Assembly: GCA_948474755.1 (NCBI GenBank)
Contig: CAOLHI010000931.1
Coordinates: forward strand, 1,062,001-1,126,000
Direction of reading: 5' to 3'
Source: Ctenosaura bakeri
Lineage: Eukaryota > Chordata > Lepidosauria > Squamata > Iguanidae
DNA length: 64,000 nt
Made by a program: the position numbers and the translations under genes. The notes below the pieces were generated by a model. That model saw only the letters and a list, made by a program, of their open reading frames with translations. It made no database searches and was not told the origin of the DNA. Of the stretch, positions 46,165 to 59,425 are shown one piece after another; position 1 is the stretch's first letter, and every line of letters starts with the position of its first letter.

Positions 46165-46872
46165 AGACTGGAAGGAAGGCAACCAGCATGGTACAGGGCT
46201 TGGAAATCATGGCCAGTGGAGAAGAGTGGAGGGAACTGAGTATGGTTAGCCGACAGAAGAGAAGAAGTCTTAGATTAATCCATCCTCAAACCTCTAAAGG
46301 GATGTCACACAGAAGAGTGGACACCAGACTAACAGATTCACATTATAAGAAAAGTAGGGATAAGCCAACTGAATCCTCGAATCTTCAAATCCTCAGCAAG
46401 GATTGAAGATTCGCGAATCCAAATCCCTGTGCAAAAATAGGTGAACCAAATCTTTCAAATCCACCAACCAAAAAATAAGTTTTTTTTTAAAGTCCTGTTT
46501 AAAAAAAGTTTTAAAAACTTTAATTTTTTTTTTTTTTTACAAAAGTTTCTTTTTAAACCCTTTTTCAAAAAAGGATTCAAAAGATTCAAGATTTGTGCGA
46601 TTCGTGGATTCCCAGAACCTTCTAGGGATTTGGATCCAGATTCAGAAAATTCTAGATTCGTCCCATCCCTAAAGAAAAGAGATACTAAACATTGAAAAGA
46701 ACTTCTTTATGGTAAGAGCTGTTCAACAGTGAAAAAGACAACCTTGAAAACTGCTGCACTTTCCTTCATTAATGATCTTTGAACAGAGGTTGAATAGCCA
46801 CCTGCACTGACAGCAGCTTGGAGCAGAAGACCCCTGGGATCCTTTTCAACCCTACAGTTCTATTGATTCTAT
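46165..46872 (+). repeat. CR1 LINE 3' end, split by a hAT insertion
   Basis: GGAAGGCAACCAGCATGGTA and GGGAACTGAGTATGGTTAGC lead to the hAT at 46355. CR1 resumes with GAAAAGAACTTCTTTATGG, AAGAGCTGTTCAACAGTG and CTTTGAACAGAGGTTGAATA. It ends with CTACAGTTCTATTGATTCTA, the CR1-type ATTCTAT terminus. Strongly diverged. Confidence 0.8.
46355..46671. mobile_element. Short non-autonomous hAT element with perfect target duplication
   Basis: 317 bp with ends TAGGGATAAGCCAACTGAAT and TTCGTCCCATCCCTA, flanked by identical AAGAAAAG at 46347-46354 and 46672-46679. Subterminal GATTCGCGAATCC and GGATTCAAAAGATTC repeats match those of the 1465-bp element at 23830, so this is a deletion-type relative. The interior is mostly T/A homopolymers. 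Confidence 0.92.
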
Positions 46873-47167
46873 CAAACCCTTCATCCTTAAGAAAGAATGA
46901 CAAGATCCATCAATAAAGCAGAAGTAACGGTAATCCCGAAAGAGTTTCTTGTCCTTCTTCATTGTCACAGCATCTAATAAACTTTGCTTTCTGGTTTTGA
47001 AAAATATTTTCTCTCCTCTTTCTCACTGCCTCCCTACCAGTGATCTGTTGCACTCCAGCTCAAAGACCACCAGCCAATCCAAAGTCTCTAGCTCAATGAA
47101 ACATTCCACTCATTCTGTCTTGCTTCATCTTTTGCAGAGAATTCCCTTCCTGAACATGCATATGCTA

Positions 47168-47512
47168 AGGATGGACAAATCTGTTTCAAATCAAAATTTG
47201 AATTTTGGATTTTTTGAAGCTCAGTTTCACTCTGTCTCATTTCCACACACTGGCTTGTGAATATTTCAGTAAAAAGCCTAAGCAAATAATGATACATATT
47301 TGCATGATACATGCTTTTTTCAATACGAATATTTCCTAGAATTTTTTTCCTTGTCTGTGCATTTCCTGAGCAAAGACCTGACTCACAAAATTGGGATAAG
47401 TAAAAAGGAAAAACTCTGAAGGATAATTGTGTTTGGTTTCTGTATTAGTTCAGGGTGTGAATTAGGCTGGTTTGCATTAAAAATGCAAGCCAAATGAATT
47501 TCTCTCACATTC
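47168..47512. repeat. Possible degraded hAT-like element
   Basis: Opens CTAAGGATGGACAAATCTG and closes near CACATTCCTGG, with TTTGCATTAAAAATGCAAGC close to the right end as in the repeats at 11222 and 42650. No clear flanking duplication. Confidence 0.35.
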
Positions 47513-47519
47513 CTGGTAT

Positions 47520-49468
47520 GTGATGCCAGCTCTCTCTTTCAAATCCTTTCCCAAAAGAAAGAAGTGGCACACGTTGCAAACTACAATAAAGCTGCTTTTG
47601 AGATGGACCACTGTTCCTTTTCTAGTGTCCATTCAGTTCAGCTGCTTTCTGGATTTTCCTCCATCTTCTCTTCTCACACAAGCATGAGGGAATACAATGT
47701 CAAATAAGTCCACATCAGAAAACTACGTAATCTTAATTGCTGATAGTTTCTCTCCATCCAAGTCATTCTAATAAGGATAATGCATCTGAGAAATAATTTC
47801 ATGGCTTAGGAGTGCCTCTTTATGCACAACAAGACAAATAAAGCAGTGGTATGACCATTTAAAAATGTTAGTGTATTCAATTTTTTGTGTTTCCATGGCA
47901 GGAAAGAGGACATTTATGAAGCAGTTCTGAGCACCTCCTGTCTTCACTTTGGTGCCATGGTCCCAGAATCTACCCCAAAGTGCAAACCGTAGCTCTACAG
48001 CATAAACTTTATTTTACTTCTCTGAATGCCTCAAGAAACTGAGTGGTTTAACATATTTCCTCTACTCAATTGTAGCTATGGTACCTACTAATTCTGCAAG
48101 CATGTATTAAATATCCTCTGACCAAACTTGTTAGCCCAAACTATAATTATTAGATTTTAAAGGATGTATGAATTATTTTCAAGAGAAACAGACGTTGTCA
48201 CTGTAGGACAAGGTCAGGGAACCTGTTGCTCTCCAGAAGTTGTTGGACTCCAATGTCTCCAAGTCAGCCCCAGTATAACCAATGGACAGAAAAGATGAGA
48301 GTTCAACAAGGAGGAACAGAGACTCCCCACCCTTCTCTTAGACTCTGATGGCAAAGAAAAACTTTTGGGCTAACAAATAGGAAATAAAAACTTAAATGCA
48401 TAAATGAAAGAAAGCGAGAGAAAGAAAGGAGGAGGAGGAGGAGGTTGGGTCATTATAGAAATTCAATAGTAGGAAACCTCAACTTCTGCAACTGTGTGGG
48501 GGCCCCTAATTACTATCAGAGCAACAGGTGTACATGCCTAACCCCTCCATGAGAAGGCCCTGGCATTTTTGCAGTGTTAGAGAGAAGGTTTAATGTAGCC
48601 ACTGGTGTTATCTAAGACATACAGGCCACCCACAACCCATGTTTAGTGATCAACAGCCTCCTTCTCTTCTATATTGTAAAGATATGTTTATGTGGTATGG
48701 AGGGACAGCATCACCTAGAAGTGTAAAGGATACTAAGGTCATGGGAACATATTCAATTGTTCGTAACCTTTTAGGAAATCCTGCTTCCCATACTTCTAGT
48801 ACAATGTCAAGAGTATAAAATCACACATGCAGCAGACTCCAGTACCCCTTTATCAGGGATCACCTTTCCTGGGAACTCAAGAAGAGAAAAATACCAAATC
48901 AAGAAGGACAAGTCCAAGGACCAACACCAAGAGGTCTGAGCCCATTCAAGATGTACAGCAAGCCAGATCAGAGGGGTTCAGTGTGTGCTGACTAAAGGTT
49001 TATAAACAGCTTCAGCATATTCATAAAAATGATCCAGGGAAACATATGAAAAGAAAGTGTCAGCTGCCCACATTATGAAAAAATAGCTACTATAATTCTT
49101 GTCACAGAATGCTCCTGCAGGAGTCTCTAGCAGATGGTGTAGCAAGAAAAAAATTAAAATAAATAAATAAATGAATAGGTTACTGTAGTTTAGGTTAATA
49201 GTAGTTGACAAGTGATGGCTGCCATATCAATGGGTTAGTGAATCCAACTTGAAAGAAGGTATCCAAGGAACTGAACTGTCTCTGCAAAGTACATTTGGAA
49301 GAGTTTGACCTATAGGTGAGGGAGATCAAGGTAAAGAGAGCCCAGTCCACAGTGCTGTGCTCACTTTGTTCCTGTAAGCCATTGCACTTTCCTTTTTCCC
49401 TGTTCCCCAATAGGAGAAGAGAGAGATGGGAGCTCACTCTATTGCAGTATTGTTTTCCTTAGGGATTG
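47520..49468. other. Unannotated intronic DNA
   Basis: No exon recognised. A GA-rich tract lies near 48412-48445. 49200-49270 resembles one arm of the element at 49469. Confidence 0.5.
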
Positions 49469-49670
49469 CAGTGGTGGCTTGCATTTCCTATGTCAATGGG
49501 CTGGTGAATCTGCTCTGGAATTTATTCTGAACTTAAAAGGAGCTGGTCAAGATGCTGAACATTACCCTCTCAAATAGGTTCAAAATCTTAGATAACTCCT
49601 TCAAAGTTCAGACTAAAACATGGAACAGATTCAGCATCTCAATGACATGCAAGCCACCAGTCACTGTTAC
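49469..49670. mobile_element. Palindromic MITE, CAGTGGTGGCTTGCA type
   Basis: Opens GCAGTGGTGGCTTGCATTTC and closes GACATGCAAGCCACCAGTCACTG, inverted copies. Related half-copies near 11085, 13080-13260 and 49200. No clear flanking duplication. Confidence 0.65.
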
Positions 49671-51714
49671 TTAAAGTATTCCAATGGAAGCAGGAATTGG
49701 GAGATTTACTTATAAGCCAGAGGTTAAAATAACGCCAAAAAGTTCCCCTGTTCCCCTGCTTTATCTGCATCTGGTAAGTGTGGTCTTCCAGTCTATGTCT
49801 TCTTAGTTGGGTTTTTGTCACACAGAGAAGGCACTTTCATGCAAGGAAAGCTATGGAGTTTCTAATACAGAATTCTCAACACCTCCACTAAACTACAGTT
49901 CTCTGTGGGGAAAGCTGGGACAGTTCATGTGGTACATCAACATTGCATATGCTTGTAGCACACTCACACTAGTCTACACAGACAATCTAGCAGTTTGATG
50001 TATGGAACAATGTATTTACTTGCTCCATGTAAATCAGCCACAAGATGGCTCTCTGAGCTGGAGAGAACTCCGGATAGGGTACAGATGATAAAACAGGAAG
50101 AATAGGGCTTGACTCTGAATATGGTACTACCATGAATATGGTACTATTTTCCAGGACATAAGAAGCAAGTACAATGTTTCCCCCCTCTTTTTCTACATAG
50201 GAGGTGAGTAATGCTGTTAGAGACAGTGGTTTCAGGAGCTATCTGGATAGTGGTTGGGACAAGTGGACCAGTTGTGGCAGTCCTTTGTGGGCAGGGTGCT
50301 ACACAAGGAATTAGAAATAGCATATGGAAGGGAAGTAACCTCCTAACACCTTCTCTGGAGTGGCATGCACCCCTTGAGTAACATATGCCGTACAACTGTT
50401 CCATTTCCTGAGGATATGATGCTCTTTAAAAGAAATTACAGGACTTTCCTGTGCTTTAGCCTTTCCTGAGATAATGGTCTACCCAACATTTCAGCATGCA
50501 GGCTATATGTCATGTCATGAATCCTTATTATCTACAAATTGGAGCAATCAGGGAAGAGAAAGAGCGAGAAAGCACATTAAGCCGTCAGGGACAGAAAGAG
50601 GATGGTTTCTAGGTATTGCTCTTTTTAAAAAAATGTATTTCAGGGAAAGTAGAGACCATTATCCTTACGGACACTTGATGGTTTTATTCCTGGCAACTAT
50701 CATTCAACCACTATTCATTACTTGTTACTCAGTCTTAAATGAGAAGGCAACGTATCTAACCTATGGAGGTCTTGTGCTAGGATCCAACAGAATGATAGCT
50801 GGGAAATGCCACAATAGAAAGAGCTGCATTTCCTGAAACTGGGTTTGAGGTTGATGGTCCCACAAACAGAACTGCCATGCCAACCAAGCACATGAGATTC
50901 CTTAAGCCTGGTCCGAAATGAGAGCTAACTAACTTGACAATAATTAGGATCTAAAGGGTTTGCAGATCTCCTCTCCTGTTAAATGTATTACAATTTTATA
51001 ACAGATTTCAGAAACATCCTTAGTTAATGGAAGCAACAGATATCGCAGGATCCTACTCCACCTTAGACATACAGCTATAAATGAAGAGATCAGTCTGTCT
51101 ACCTTAGGTCCCTCAATGTACCTCAAAAACACCTGAACAATGCTATGAAAATAATTAAATCTTAGTGACTGGAGCCATGTTGCCAAACTGTATTGCTACC
51201 ACAGGTAGTTAATATGTAACAGTTCATTTATCTTGTCACTAAGATAATTGCAAGAGTACATCTCTCTGTATTACTATCACAGGTAGTTCATTGTAACAAT
51301 TCATCTAATGGTACAGCAGTACTTCTTATACTATTGAACATGGGAGAACAAACATTTTCCCACCAATGTCCCAGGGAAATTTACCATCTTTGTGCTGTTG
51401 CCTAAATTCTTTCTTTCCTGGAAACTCTCCAGGGATTGGCAGCAGATGGCTTGTGAACTAGCATCACTTCATGGACGACCACTTTGAGTGGCACAATTGT
51501 ACAAAAGACAGCTATTACAATCTTACAAAGTTAACAGAAGCCATTGACAGGCTTTTAGCCAACAAATACTAAGCTAGGGACTAGCACCTTTATGACCACA
51601 ATCTTCCAGCTCCTGAACACTGTCATACCAAGAAGGCTATTCAGAGCAGAACCTTTTCCCCACCTGGGAGACTCACCTGGAGACTCACCATTCTAAAAGA
51701 TAGGAGGGGTAGAG
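49671..51714. other. Unannotated intronic DNA
   Basis: No exon or repeat family recognised. The 120-codon frame at 50474-50836 has no recognisable domain and is taken as chance. The phrase TATTACTATCACAGGTAGTT repeats loosely at 51190 and 51270. Confidence 0.5.
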
Positions 51715-51716
51715 CA

Positions 51717-51757
51717 ATAAACAATCAACCAATCAACCAATCAATCAATCAATCAGG
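51717..51757. repeat. (CAAT)n microsatellite
   Basis: About nine CAATC/CAAT units. Confidence 0.9.
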
Positions 51758-53954
51758 GGTTGGGAAAATTTAGCTTGTGAGTAACAAGTGGCACCTGGGA
51801 CCCCATTTTGCTACCTCTTTGGCCCCTGAAACCCTAGTTATCCAGGTTTTGCAGGGTGGTGGAGGGAAGGAGACCCACACTGTCACATTTTTGTGCTGAT
51901 TTGGAGTCTTTTTTTTACCTCCCCCCCCAATCAACCTCTTTTAAGTGAAAAAGAAGATCTGGGGTGTTCATCATCCATAGGTGGGGAAGGTGTTGTGCCC
52001 TTGGTAGTCTCCTTACTGCAGCAGAGGAAAAAGTACACCCTCCTGAGACCAGCAGAGAGGGCGAAAATGAGTTGTTGTTTTTAAAGAGAGAGAGAGAGAG
52101 AATGAAAAAGAGGCAGATGAATATGCAGGATCCAAATACTTGCTATGCCTCCACTTAAAGACAGAGGGAAATTTTGCGGGAGTCAACAGTCTTAATAAAA
52201 GTAGCATTTTGGCACCTTCTGAGACTTATAAAGAAAGCTCACCTGGAGTATTTGCACATTTCCAAGTCTTACAGGACATTTACTGAGAAATAAAAAATGT
52301 CCACTTTTTTAAAAAATACAAATACATTAAAATGTACATAATGTACATACATATGCAGAAGAACTCCTTAGTCAATTGGGGAAAGATGCATTAACTAGGC
52401 AAAGTACACAAATAAATATGCAAATGAGGAAAAATATTTAATATTGGGCAAGTTTCAGTACAAGAAGAAACATTTCTCATGGCCAAGGAAGGAAGGAAGG
52501 AGGGAAGGATGGAAATCAGGACAGGGAAAGATTTGGAAAACTCAACACAGAGAGATGTTCACATTTCTACTCTGAGCATACCCTTGGAATGGAAGACAAC
52601 CATACCAGCCCTGAAAATGGGCTGTTTCCCTCCCTGTGGGAAGAACGGGAAGGAAATGTGGCTGTGTAGGAAGGCCAGAATCCCCTCCAACCCCCCAGAC
52701 AAGGCATGCTCTCTTCTAATGTCCTGCTCACACAAGCCCATCAGGGTAGAGGAAGTAGCAGTTTGGCCATCTATGGAACCCCCCTTCCTTCAATTAGAGG
52801 TGCAATTTGATGCATATTTCACTGAACATATGAATACAGAAGGATGTCCTTCCCAGTAAGCATGTGCTATAGGTTATTATGACTCTCTCTCTTCTAGAAA
52901 TAAGATGCATTGTAAATTCCCTCACTTACTTTTAGTATGAGCCATATTTAGAATCATGGAAAATTGTGCTTCTGAGTCATTACGTTTGCAGAGTGGTTTT
53001 GTTATAATGTACAAACATATAAATACATATTTTTTTAAAAAAATATTAAAAAGCTTTAGATACTGTGTGGTTACACAGATCAAATGCAGTTCTGTCATCT
53101 CTTCCTCCTGTCTCATGCCAATGTTCTACTTGTTGTCCTGGCTTCTCCTAAAATGGACCTGGGAATGTGCTGTCATTCTAGAGACTATCTTCTGATGGCA
53201 GATACACAAGAGGGTAGAGATGAAATGTGGAGGATCATGGGAAATATATTCCCTCTCTGCTCACTCTGATCTTTTTACTGATTTGCTGGACCATCAGTAT
53301 TAAAAACTGGGCTCACCTGAAACACAGTGAACTAGTCAAGAATTATTGTGTTCACTCACATACATTGAGTTCACTGAAACAGGAACTGATCAAGCAGCAG
53401 CCTCAATTCACAGAATGGACTTCTAGAAACAGCAGACTGGGGACTGCACCTTGTAATTTGCATGCACAATTACTGGTGCAGCTCCCATTGCACATTGGGT
53501 AATCATGTGTGGTGGTGACCAGAAATATTTACAGAGACAATTACCCACTAGGACAAGTGCAACCTGACAAAAAGTGTATCTGAAAGGCTTAGTCACCTAA
53601 TTCCAGAGTACCTTATTTCAATATTATACTATGTGACTTCCTTAGCTAAAGGCTCCCTTGCAACTCCTTTCTGATAGAACATAAGATTATGAAAACATTG
53701 TATGTTGAGGGAATTGGGAAGGAAGGTTTTAGCTGAAGTGTAAGAAAAATAGCATGGGCACAGAGCTGAAGAGACAGATGTAAAAAATGCTGTTACTTCC
53801 TTTTAGATGTAACACATCTCAGTTCAGGAATGACCTAATGTCAATAACAAAGAACTCAATTATCTTTATTTCATGCATTAAATGTATATGCTGCCTTTTT
53901 TCCATTATAGTACTCAATGTATTTGGGATGGGTGTGTGTGCCATGTTTATATAC
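51758..53954. other. Unannotated intronic DNA
   Basis: No exon recognised; short (GA)n at 52085-52101 and (GGAA)n at 52484-52508. The 126-codon frame at 52479-52859 shows no domain. Confidence 0.5.
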
Positions 53955-54110
53955 ACCAGTAAAAAACAAGAAGTCTTGTAGCACCTTAACAGACAAACAA
54001 ATTTAATTTGGCATAAGCTTTCATTGACTCCAACCCACTTCATGAAGGTACATCCAGTTGGCAGATGTTTTACACATGCTGAAATTGGAACAGAGGAATG
54101 TGGGAGAATA
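53955..54110. repeat. Interspersed repeat of uncertain class
   Basis: Same core as 8570-8745: AGTCTTGTAGCACCTTAACA, TTTAATTTGGCATAAGCTTT, CATTGACTCCAACCCACTTC. Common in reptile genomes as I recall; class not determined. Confidence 0.55.
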
Positions 54111-54465
54111 GAAATGCAAATAAACATCTTAACAGCAGTAATTTAACAGTTGTTCAGGGACAATAAAGATATCTAGTTTAAATGAACAGATAAACACGTC
54201 TGATCATAAAAAAAGTAGTGTACATGAAATTCCCAAGCTCCTATCCAGGCAGTGACCATACTTAGTTTCTGCAAAATGACTGCATCATGTGCCTTTATAG
54301 CATACCCTATTGACATGGCATTACCTCTATTTGCCACTGGAATGGCTTTTCAAAATCATTAGCATCCCAATATATCTGAAGCCAGAGTGCATACTAAGAC
54401 ACCTATCTTCTATTTACATGATTTCAATATAGTTGGATTCAGTGAGGCATTTCACTAAGGCTATT
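54111..54465. other. Unannotated intronic DNA
   Basis: Nothing recognised. Confidence 0.5.
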
Positions 54466-54598
54466 TAGTGCTGTAGACCTTATTTTAGAGGAAGTAACTG
54501 GCAAAACCACCTCTGAGTATTCCTTGTCTAATAAAACCCTATGAAACTCATGGGGTTGGGCAACAGGTGACTTGAAGTCATGTGCACACACACACACA
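54466..54598 (+). repeat. 5S rRNA-derived SINE, 5'-truncated
   Basis: Starts at the very end of the 5S part (TAGTGCTGTAGACC). It continues with the same body and tail as 34424 (AAAACCACCTCTGAGTATTC; AACTCATGGGGTTGGGCAAC) and ends GACTTGAAGTCATGTG(CA)n. The 5S-like head itself is lost. Confidence 0.8.
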
Positions 54599-57500
54599 TT
54601 TAGTACTTTGAAAGGTTGTGGTTTACAGAAGTGGTATCTTCATCAGAGTAGGCAAATGGACCCAATTGCCTTAAGGTACAACTATTGACTTCTTAAGAAA
54701 GCAGAGCATATGGCATTCTGGAGCAAGTGAGCACAGATTCAAGACTTTTAATGTCATAATTTGTTTACTGAGGACCTTCTATGGCCTGACTTCATGGAGT
54801 TTTGAAACAGTTGTGGCACTATGAACTATTTTGAAGACCCTATTTATCAATTTAAGCACTTGTCACAGGCAACTTTCTTACTCTCGTTTGCTGTCTTTCT
54901 CTAGTATAGCACATCTCCCTGCCTCTTTTTTCTCTCTGTATTCAGAAATGCTTTCCTCATGGTTATATCTCCCAAAGAACTCCTGTATATCTTCCACAGA
55001 TTCTGTTTGTGTGCGCACATACTCAGATCACAGAGGCACTGCCTCATCAACATATACGAATTGAGAAGGGGCTGTAGAGCATGCCCAGCACACGTCTGCA
55101 TTGGCACATGGCTGACACAGGTTAGTAACAATGGTCAAGTTGTTGCTCAACCATCTTGTCCAAACTAGACTGATGTTTCTAATTTGAAGAAAGTCACTGC
55201 TTTATGCCACAGTTCAATATCCTATGTGGAACTTATTGTGCACAGATGTGAACCTCTGCCTGTTTCTGAACCATATCCTCTCTTCTGCTCTCTCTCTCTC
55301 TCACTCTCTCTCTCTCTCTTTCTCTCTCTGGGCATATGTGCATACAGGCATGCATAAGAGGAGAAGCAAAACAGCACTAGCAGCCAAAGAAGTTACAACT
55401 AACAGAGCAAGGGAGAGCAAGTCAGAATGCACTATAGTTCTACCATGGATATTCACCAAAATTAAGAAGCACTTTAGTTTCTACAATTCTGTCTATTTTG
55501 AGAAATAAGTATTCACTCTAAGTGCTTCAGGATTTTCAGATGCTGCAATTATTCTTGGGTGGCAAAGGTCTGTCTTTCAGCTCCTGTTAACCTTCAACTA
55601 CTCTTTTAAAATCCATTTCCCAGAATTCCCTTTGAAATAATGGGCAATAATTATGTGATTCATCAAAACTTCTAATTTCTTTGTCCAGCTCTGTTCTAGC
55701 CAGAGCTGTAGTTTAAAAAGAATGAAATCTGATAATATGGTACTATTCTTTCTCATCTCCAGTAAGACTAGCTATAATTAGAGGAATGTGTAGCAAAATA
55801 TTACATCCTTTATCAATAGTGTGCATAGTTGCCGCAAACTGTCACAAATAAATACTTTCTTCTCTAGGACTTCAGTCTGGGCAATTTACATGGGCAAGAA
55901 AGTCCTTTCAGAAGAGCACAATGTCACAAAAGCATGAATAGATTAGCTTTCCCCAATGCATCAGCTTCCAGATGTGATCTACTACAACTCTGATCATCTT
56001 CAATGACCATGCTGGCTGGGGATCATTCAAATTATAGCCCAACAAAAGGGCAATATACTAGGGAAAGCTGTCTTAGAAAATAGGTATCTCAAAACTGGTT
56101 TGGCTGTCTGTCCATCTATGCAAAAGTACAAAGAGTCTATGAATATGCCATGTCCTGCCTTAGTCAACATAGCTTCTGCCATGTAACAGGACTGGAAAAC
56201 TAACACATCAACCTTTGACATCAATTGGAAATCTGAATTTTGAACTGCTTTATACAACCGCCCTGCTTTTAAGTCCAGTGCAATGTCCATCCTGGCCTGA
56301 ATCAATGAGTCAGTGCCTAGGAGAAGTTCTTCTCAGCTAAAGAGTTTCATAATGGAACTAAAATCTTGGATGCCAAAGGTGTGTGATCACACATGCAAAA
56401 ACCCTCCATTTCAAACTAGGTTGGCATGGGAGTATGTGGTTAACACATCTCCTCTTCCCCCTGCCTATTTTTCAGTGATAATGCAAACAAATATTTCTTC
56501 CATCTCTCATCAACATCCAACAAGCTTGTAAGCATATTAATCTCTGTACTGGAAAGATCACTTGTCCATTTTAGGTAATCACAATAAAAATCACTGGCAA
56601 GCCCACATCATCAGTGGAAAACATGAGGTGGATGAGGGGATGCTTTTGTGCATCATGAATGGATTTTTACTTCAGGACAGCCTCAAAGTATTCTCCCATG
56701 AGATACTTCAACCTCTTTTGCACTATCCATATGAACCTCTAAACATTCTTATTATGATCACTAAAGCTGAAGAGAAAAATGTATAATTCACATGAACATT
56801 CTAGACAAGGCTGGTTTTCCATTCCTATACCAAATGAAAATTTAAAAAAGAGCCATTTTAAATCTCGTGCTTGAAAATTCAGAAATTAAAATCCTGCTGC
56901 AAACAGATAGGAACTCTGCCAGGCCTAGTTTAGCTGCTGCAATTTGGATCTTTCTTTAGCTTGCAAGAATATTTTCTCCATCAGTTCAACTGCTGTACTG
57001 TCTATGTGGCAGCATCTGGCAACCTGTCAGACTTGGAGTTCTTAAAAGGTTAAAGGCTGGCAGTGGTTAACCTCCTTGATGGAGATATATGTGGGAAGAA
57101 ACCATATGGGAAAAACTGGGGGGGGGGGAACTGATTAGTATTAGGACTAGAAAAATCTGTCAGTTTTTCTTCTCTCTAAAAATGTTAAGTTCTTTCCATC
57201 ACATTTATGAAAAAGTCTATTAATTTAACAAAAATGCACCAAATTTTCCCAACAATTGTACCAGCCAAATTTAGCAGGTATCTCTCACTCCATATTGTCC
57301 CTGACTGCCACAAAACTGTTAAAAGATGTGCACCTGCCACAAAAAAAGAGGTGGCAACCTCACTTCAGCACCAGATATATGGCTCAATATGGAGAGATTC
57401 AAGGCCAGACTTTTGAGAGCTGTTTGGGGTACATCCAACCAGATTAAAAAGACCAGGTTTTGTTCCTGTTCTCTCTAATTTTATTTTGGAGATCCATACG

Positions 57501-58619
57501 CATTTTATTTATTCCAGAATATTTTCTGTCAGCCCCTGGTATGATCTGAGATTTTTTTATACCAGCTCTCCAGGTCTGTTTATTTTAACCCAATATAAAA
57601 TCAGAAAGCCCAGGAACAAAATCTGGGACTTTTCAATCAGTCTGGATGCACCCTTGGTCAAAACTCTTTCCCTAGACAGACAGATCATAGTTTTACTTTT
57701 TTCCACATTAGCTTAAAAAAACCCCAAAGCCTCAATTTCTTTCTATCAAATTGAGGAAGAAATTTGTAACTTTTGACAGTTTTAATTAAAACAAATAAAA
57801 CAAAATTCACACCTATGTCTAATGGGCAGAACCCCATCAGATTCAAAATGGTCCATTTTATAAAATGAGTTTATTAATTTGCCCTGATTTGATGGCTCAA
57901 AGACAAATGGGGAATTTTTTTTTATTGAGAAACCACATCCAACATTCAGACCCCCCCCCAGCTATCTCACTAGAAATGAAGAAAGCAGAGCTATTTTGGG
58001 TAAGTAAGGGAAAAAGAAGAGGCACGTGTCCTCCTTGGTAATGAAACAGAGGAGAAAGTCAATGAGTTTGGGGAGAGGGAAAAGGAAAGAGGACATTTCA
58101 TTTCATATTTAAAATCTGATCCTTTGTCAGTTTGATTGCTTTTGACAGGGCCCAGATGGGAGCAGTTCAGACACTCAAAGTAAGGGTCTTCCATAAAGAG
58201 AGACAAAATGGGCCAGACAGGAGTCATTAATTGCTGGTCAGGTGGCAAAACTGCAGTCCCTTTGAAACAAAAACATTACACATGTCCTTGGAGAACTGAA
58301 CACTTTGCCTTGAGACGGCATCCCTGGATTAGTATTAGATATAGTGGGAAATGTGTCATCAGCAAAATTTGTTCAGAGAAATTATTGGATGAACATAACA
58401 AAACTCTTTCTATTAATGTCTTGTTGCCCCAAGTTGAGATTCATAAACAAGCAATTTTTTCATGCACTGTTTGCACAGTCAATATGTAACAAATGAGACT
58501 GGGAATAGCCCTCCCTTAATACGTCTTCAGTATATTGGGTTATGAAGCCTGGCCAGTGCAAGTAGAACTCCCACATCCTGAAGTGGGAATAATTTTGACC
58601 AAGCAAGTTTCTTGCTCGA
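54599..58619. other. Unannotated intronic DNA
   Basis: No exon recognised. Holds a (CT)n at 55287-55330, a G-run near 57119-57128, and a weak palindromic-repeat arm at 55950-56045 (CTTCCAGATGTGATC; ACTACAACTCTGATCATC). Confidence 0.5.
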
Positions 58620-58880
58620 AGGTCTGTATTCTCCCATATGAACCTGCCCATATTTTGAGATCTACCAGGGAAGCCCTTATTTCTCTCCCACCTCCCTCAA
58701 AAGTACATCTGACGGAAATACAGAAGAGAGCCTTCTCAGTAGCTACTCTCTGGACACTGGAACTCTCCTCAACTAAGTTAGACTGCCACCCACTCTGCTA
58801 TCTTTCTGCAAGCAGTCAAATATTTTTTCTGTTTCAGCAGTTCTTTCAGGATTGATTGCTTAAGGAATACTGAATTTCTT
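58620..58880 (+). repeat. L2/CR1-like LINE, C-terminal fragment
   Basis: LPYEPAHILRSTREALISLP and LTEIQKRAFSVATLW read in one frame with a frameshift before the ELSSTKL block. Same family as 30275. Truncated 5' and degraded. Confidence 0.6.
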
Positions 58881-59213
58881 CAAATTTCCCAATTCATCTG
58901 TTCATACATAACTATTACATTCATGTTACTGAATACCTGACAATTTTCCTCCTTGTTGTCTTTCTTTGCTACAGGCTTCCATAACCTGGCCTTCTCTACA
59001 CAGGCTGGCCAACAATTTCCATCATCTCCACACATGATAGGGGTTTGTGGAAGCTGTTACCCCATACATGTGGAGGACACTGACCAGATTAGGAAAAGCT
59101 GTCATACACATATATTTGCTTTGTCCCACTGTTTCTTTGGTCAAAGAGTTTGGCGGGTTTCAGAAACAATCTAAACTCCAGCAAAATCTGTGTGTATGTA
59201 TATGTGTGCATGA

Positions 59214-59425
59214 GTGCCTTCATACCTGCCTTCAAGTTGGTTCTGACTTACGGCCCTAAGGCAAACCTATCATGGGGTTTCCTTGGCAAGAGTTGTTCAG
59301 ATGTGCATTGCCTTTGCTTTCCTCGGAGGCTGAGAGAATGGGATTCCATAGCTAAGTGTGGATTTGAACCCTGGACTTCTGGAATCCCAGTCCAACACTC
59401 AAACCACTATCCCATGCTGGCTTCC
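59214..59425 (-). repeat. tRNA-like SINE with Bov-B-type tail
   Basis: Tail CCTTCAAGTTGGTTCTGAC, middle CCTTTGCTTTCCTCGGAGGC, head GGATTTGAACCCTGGACTTC and CACTCAAACCACTATCCCAT. One of the better preserved copies. Confidence 0.9.

Noticed and set aside
50474..50836. 120-codon plus-strand frame starting MVYPTFQHAGY
   Set aside because: No recognisable family, no neighbouring exons or supporting signals; treated as chance in a long intron.
54831..55168. Overlapping 70-80-codon frames
   Set aside because: No domain, no splice context, both strands open by chance.
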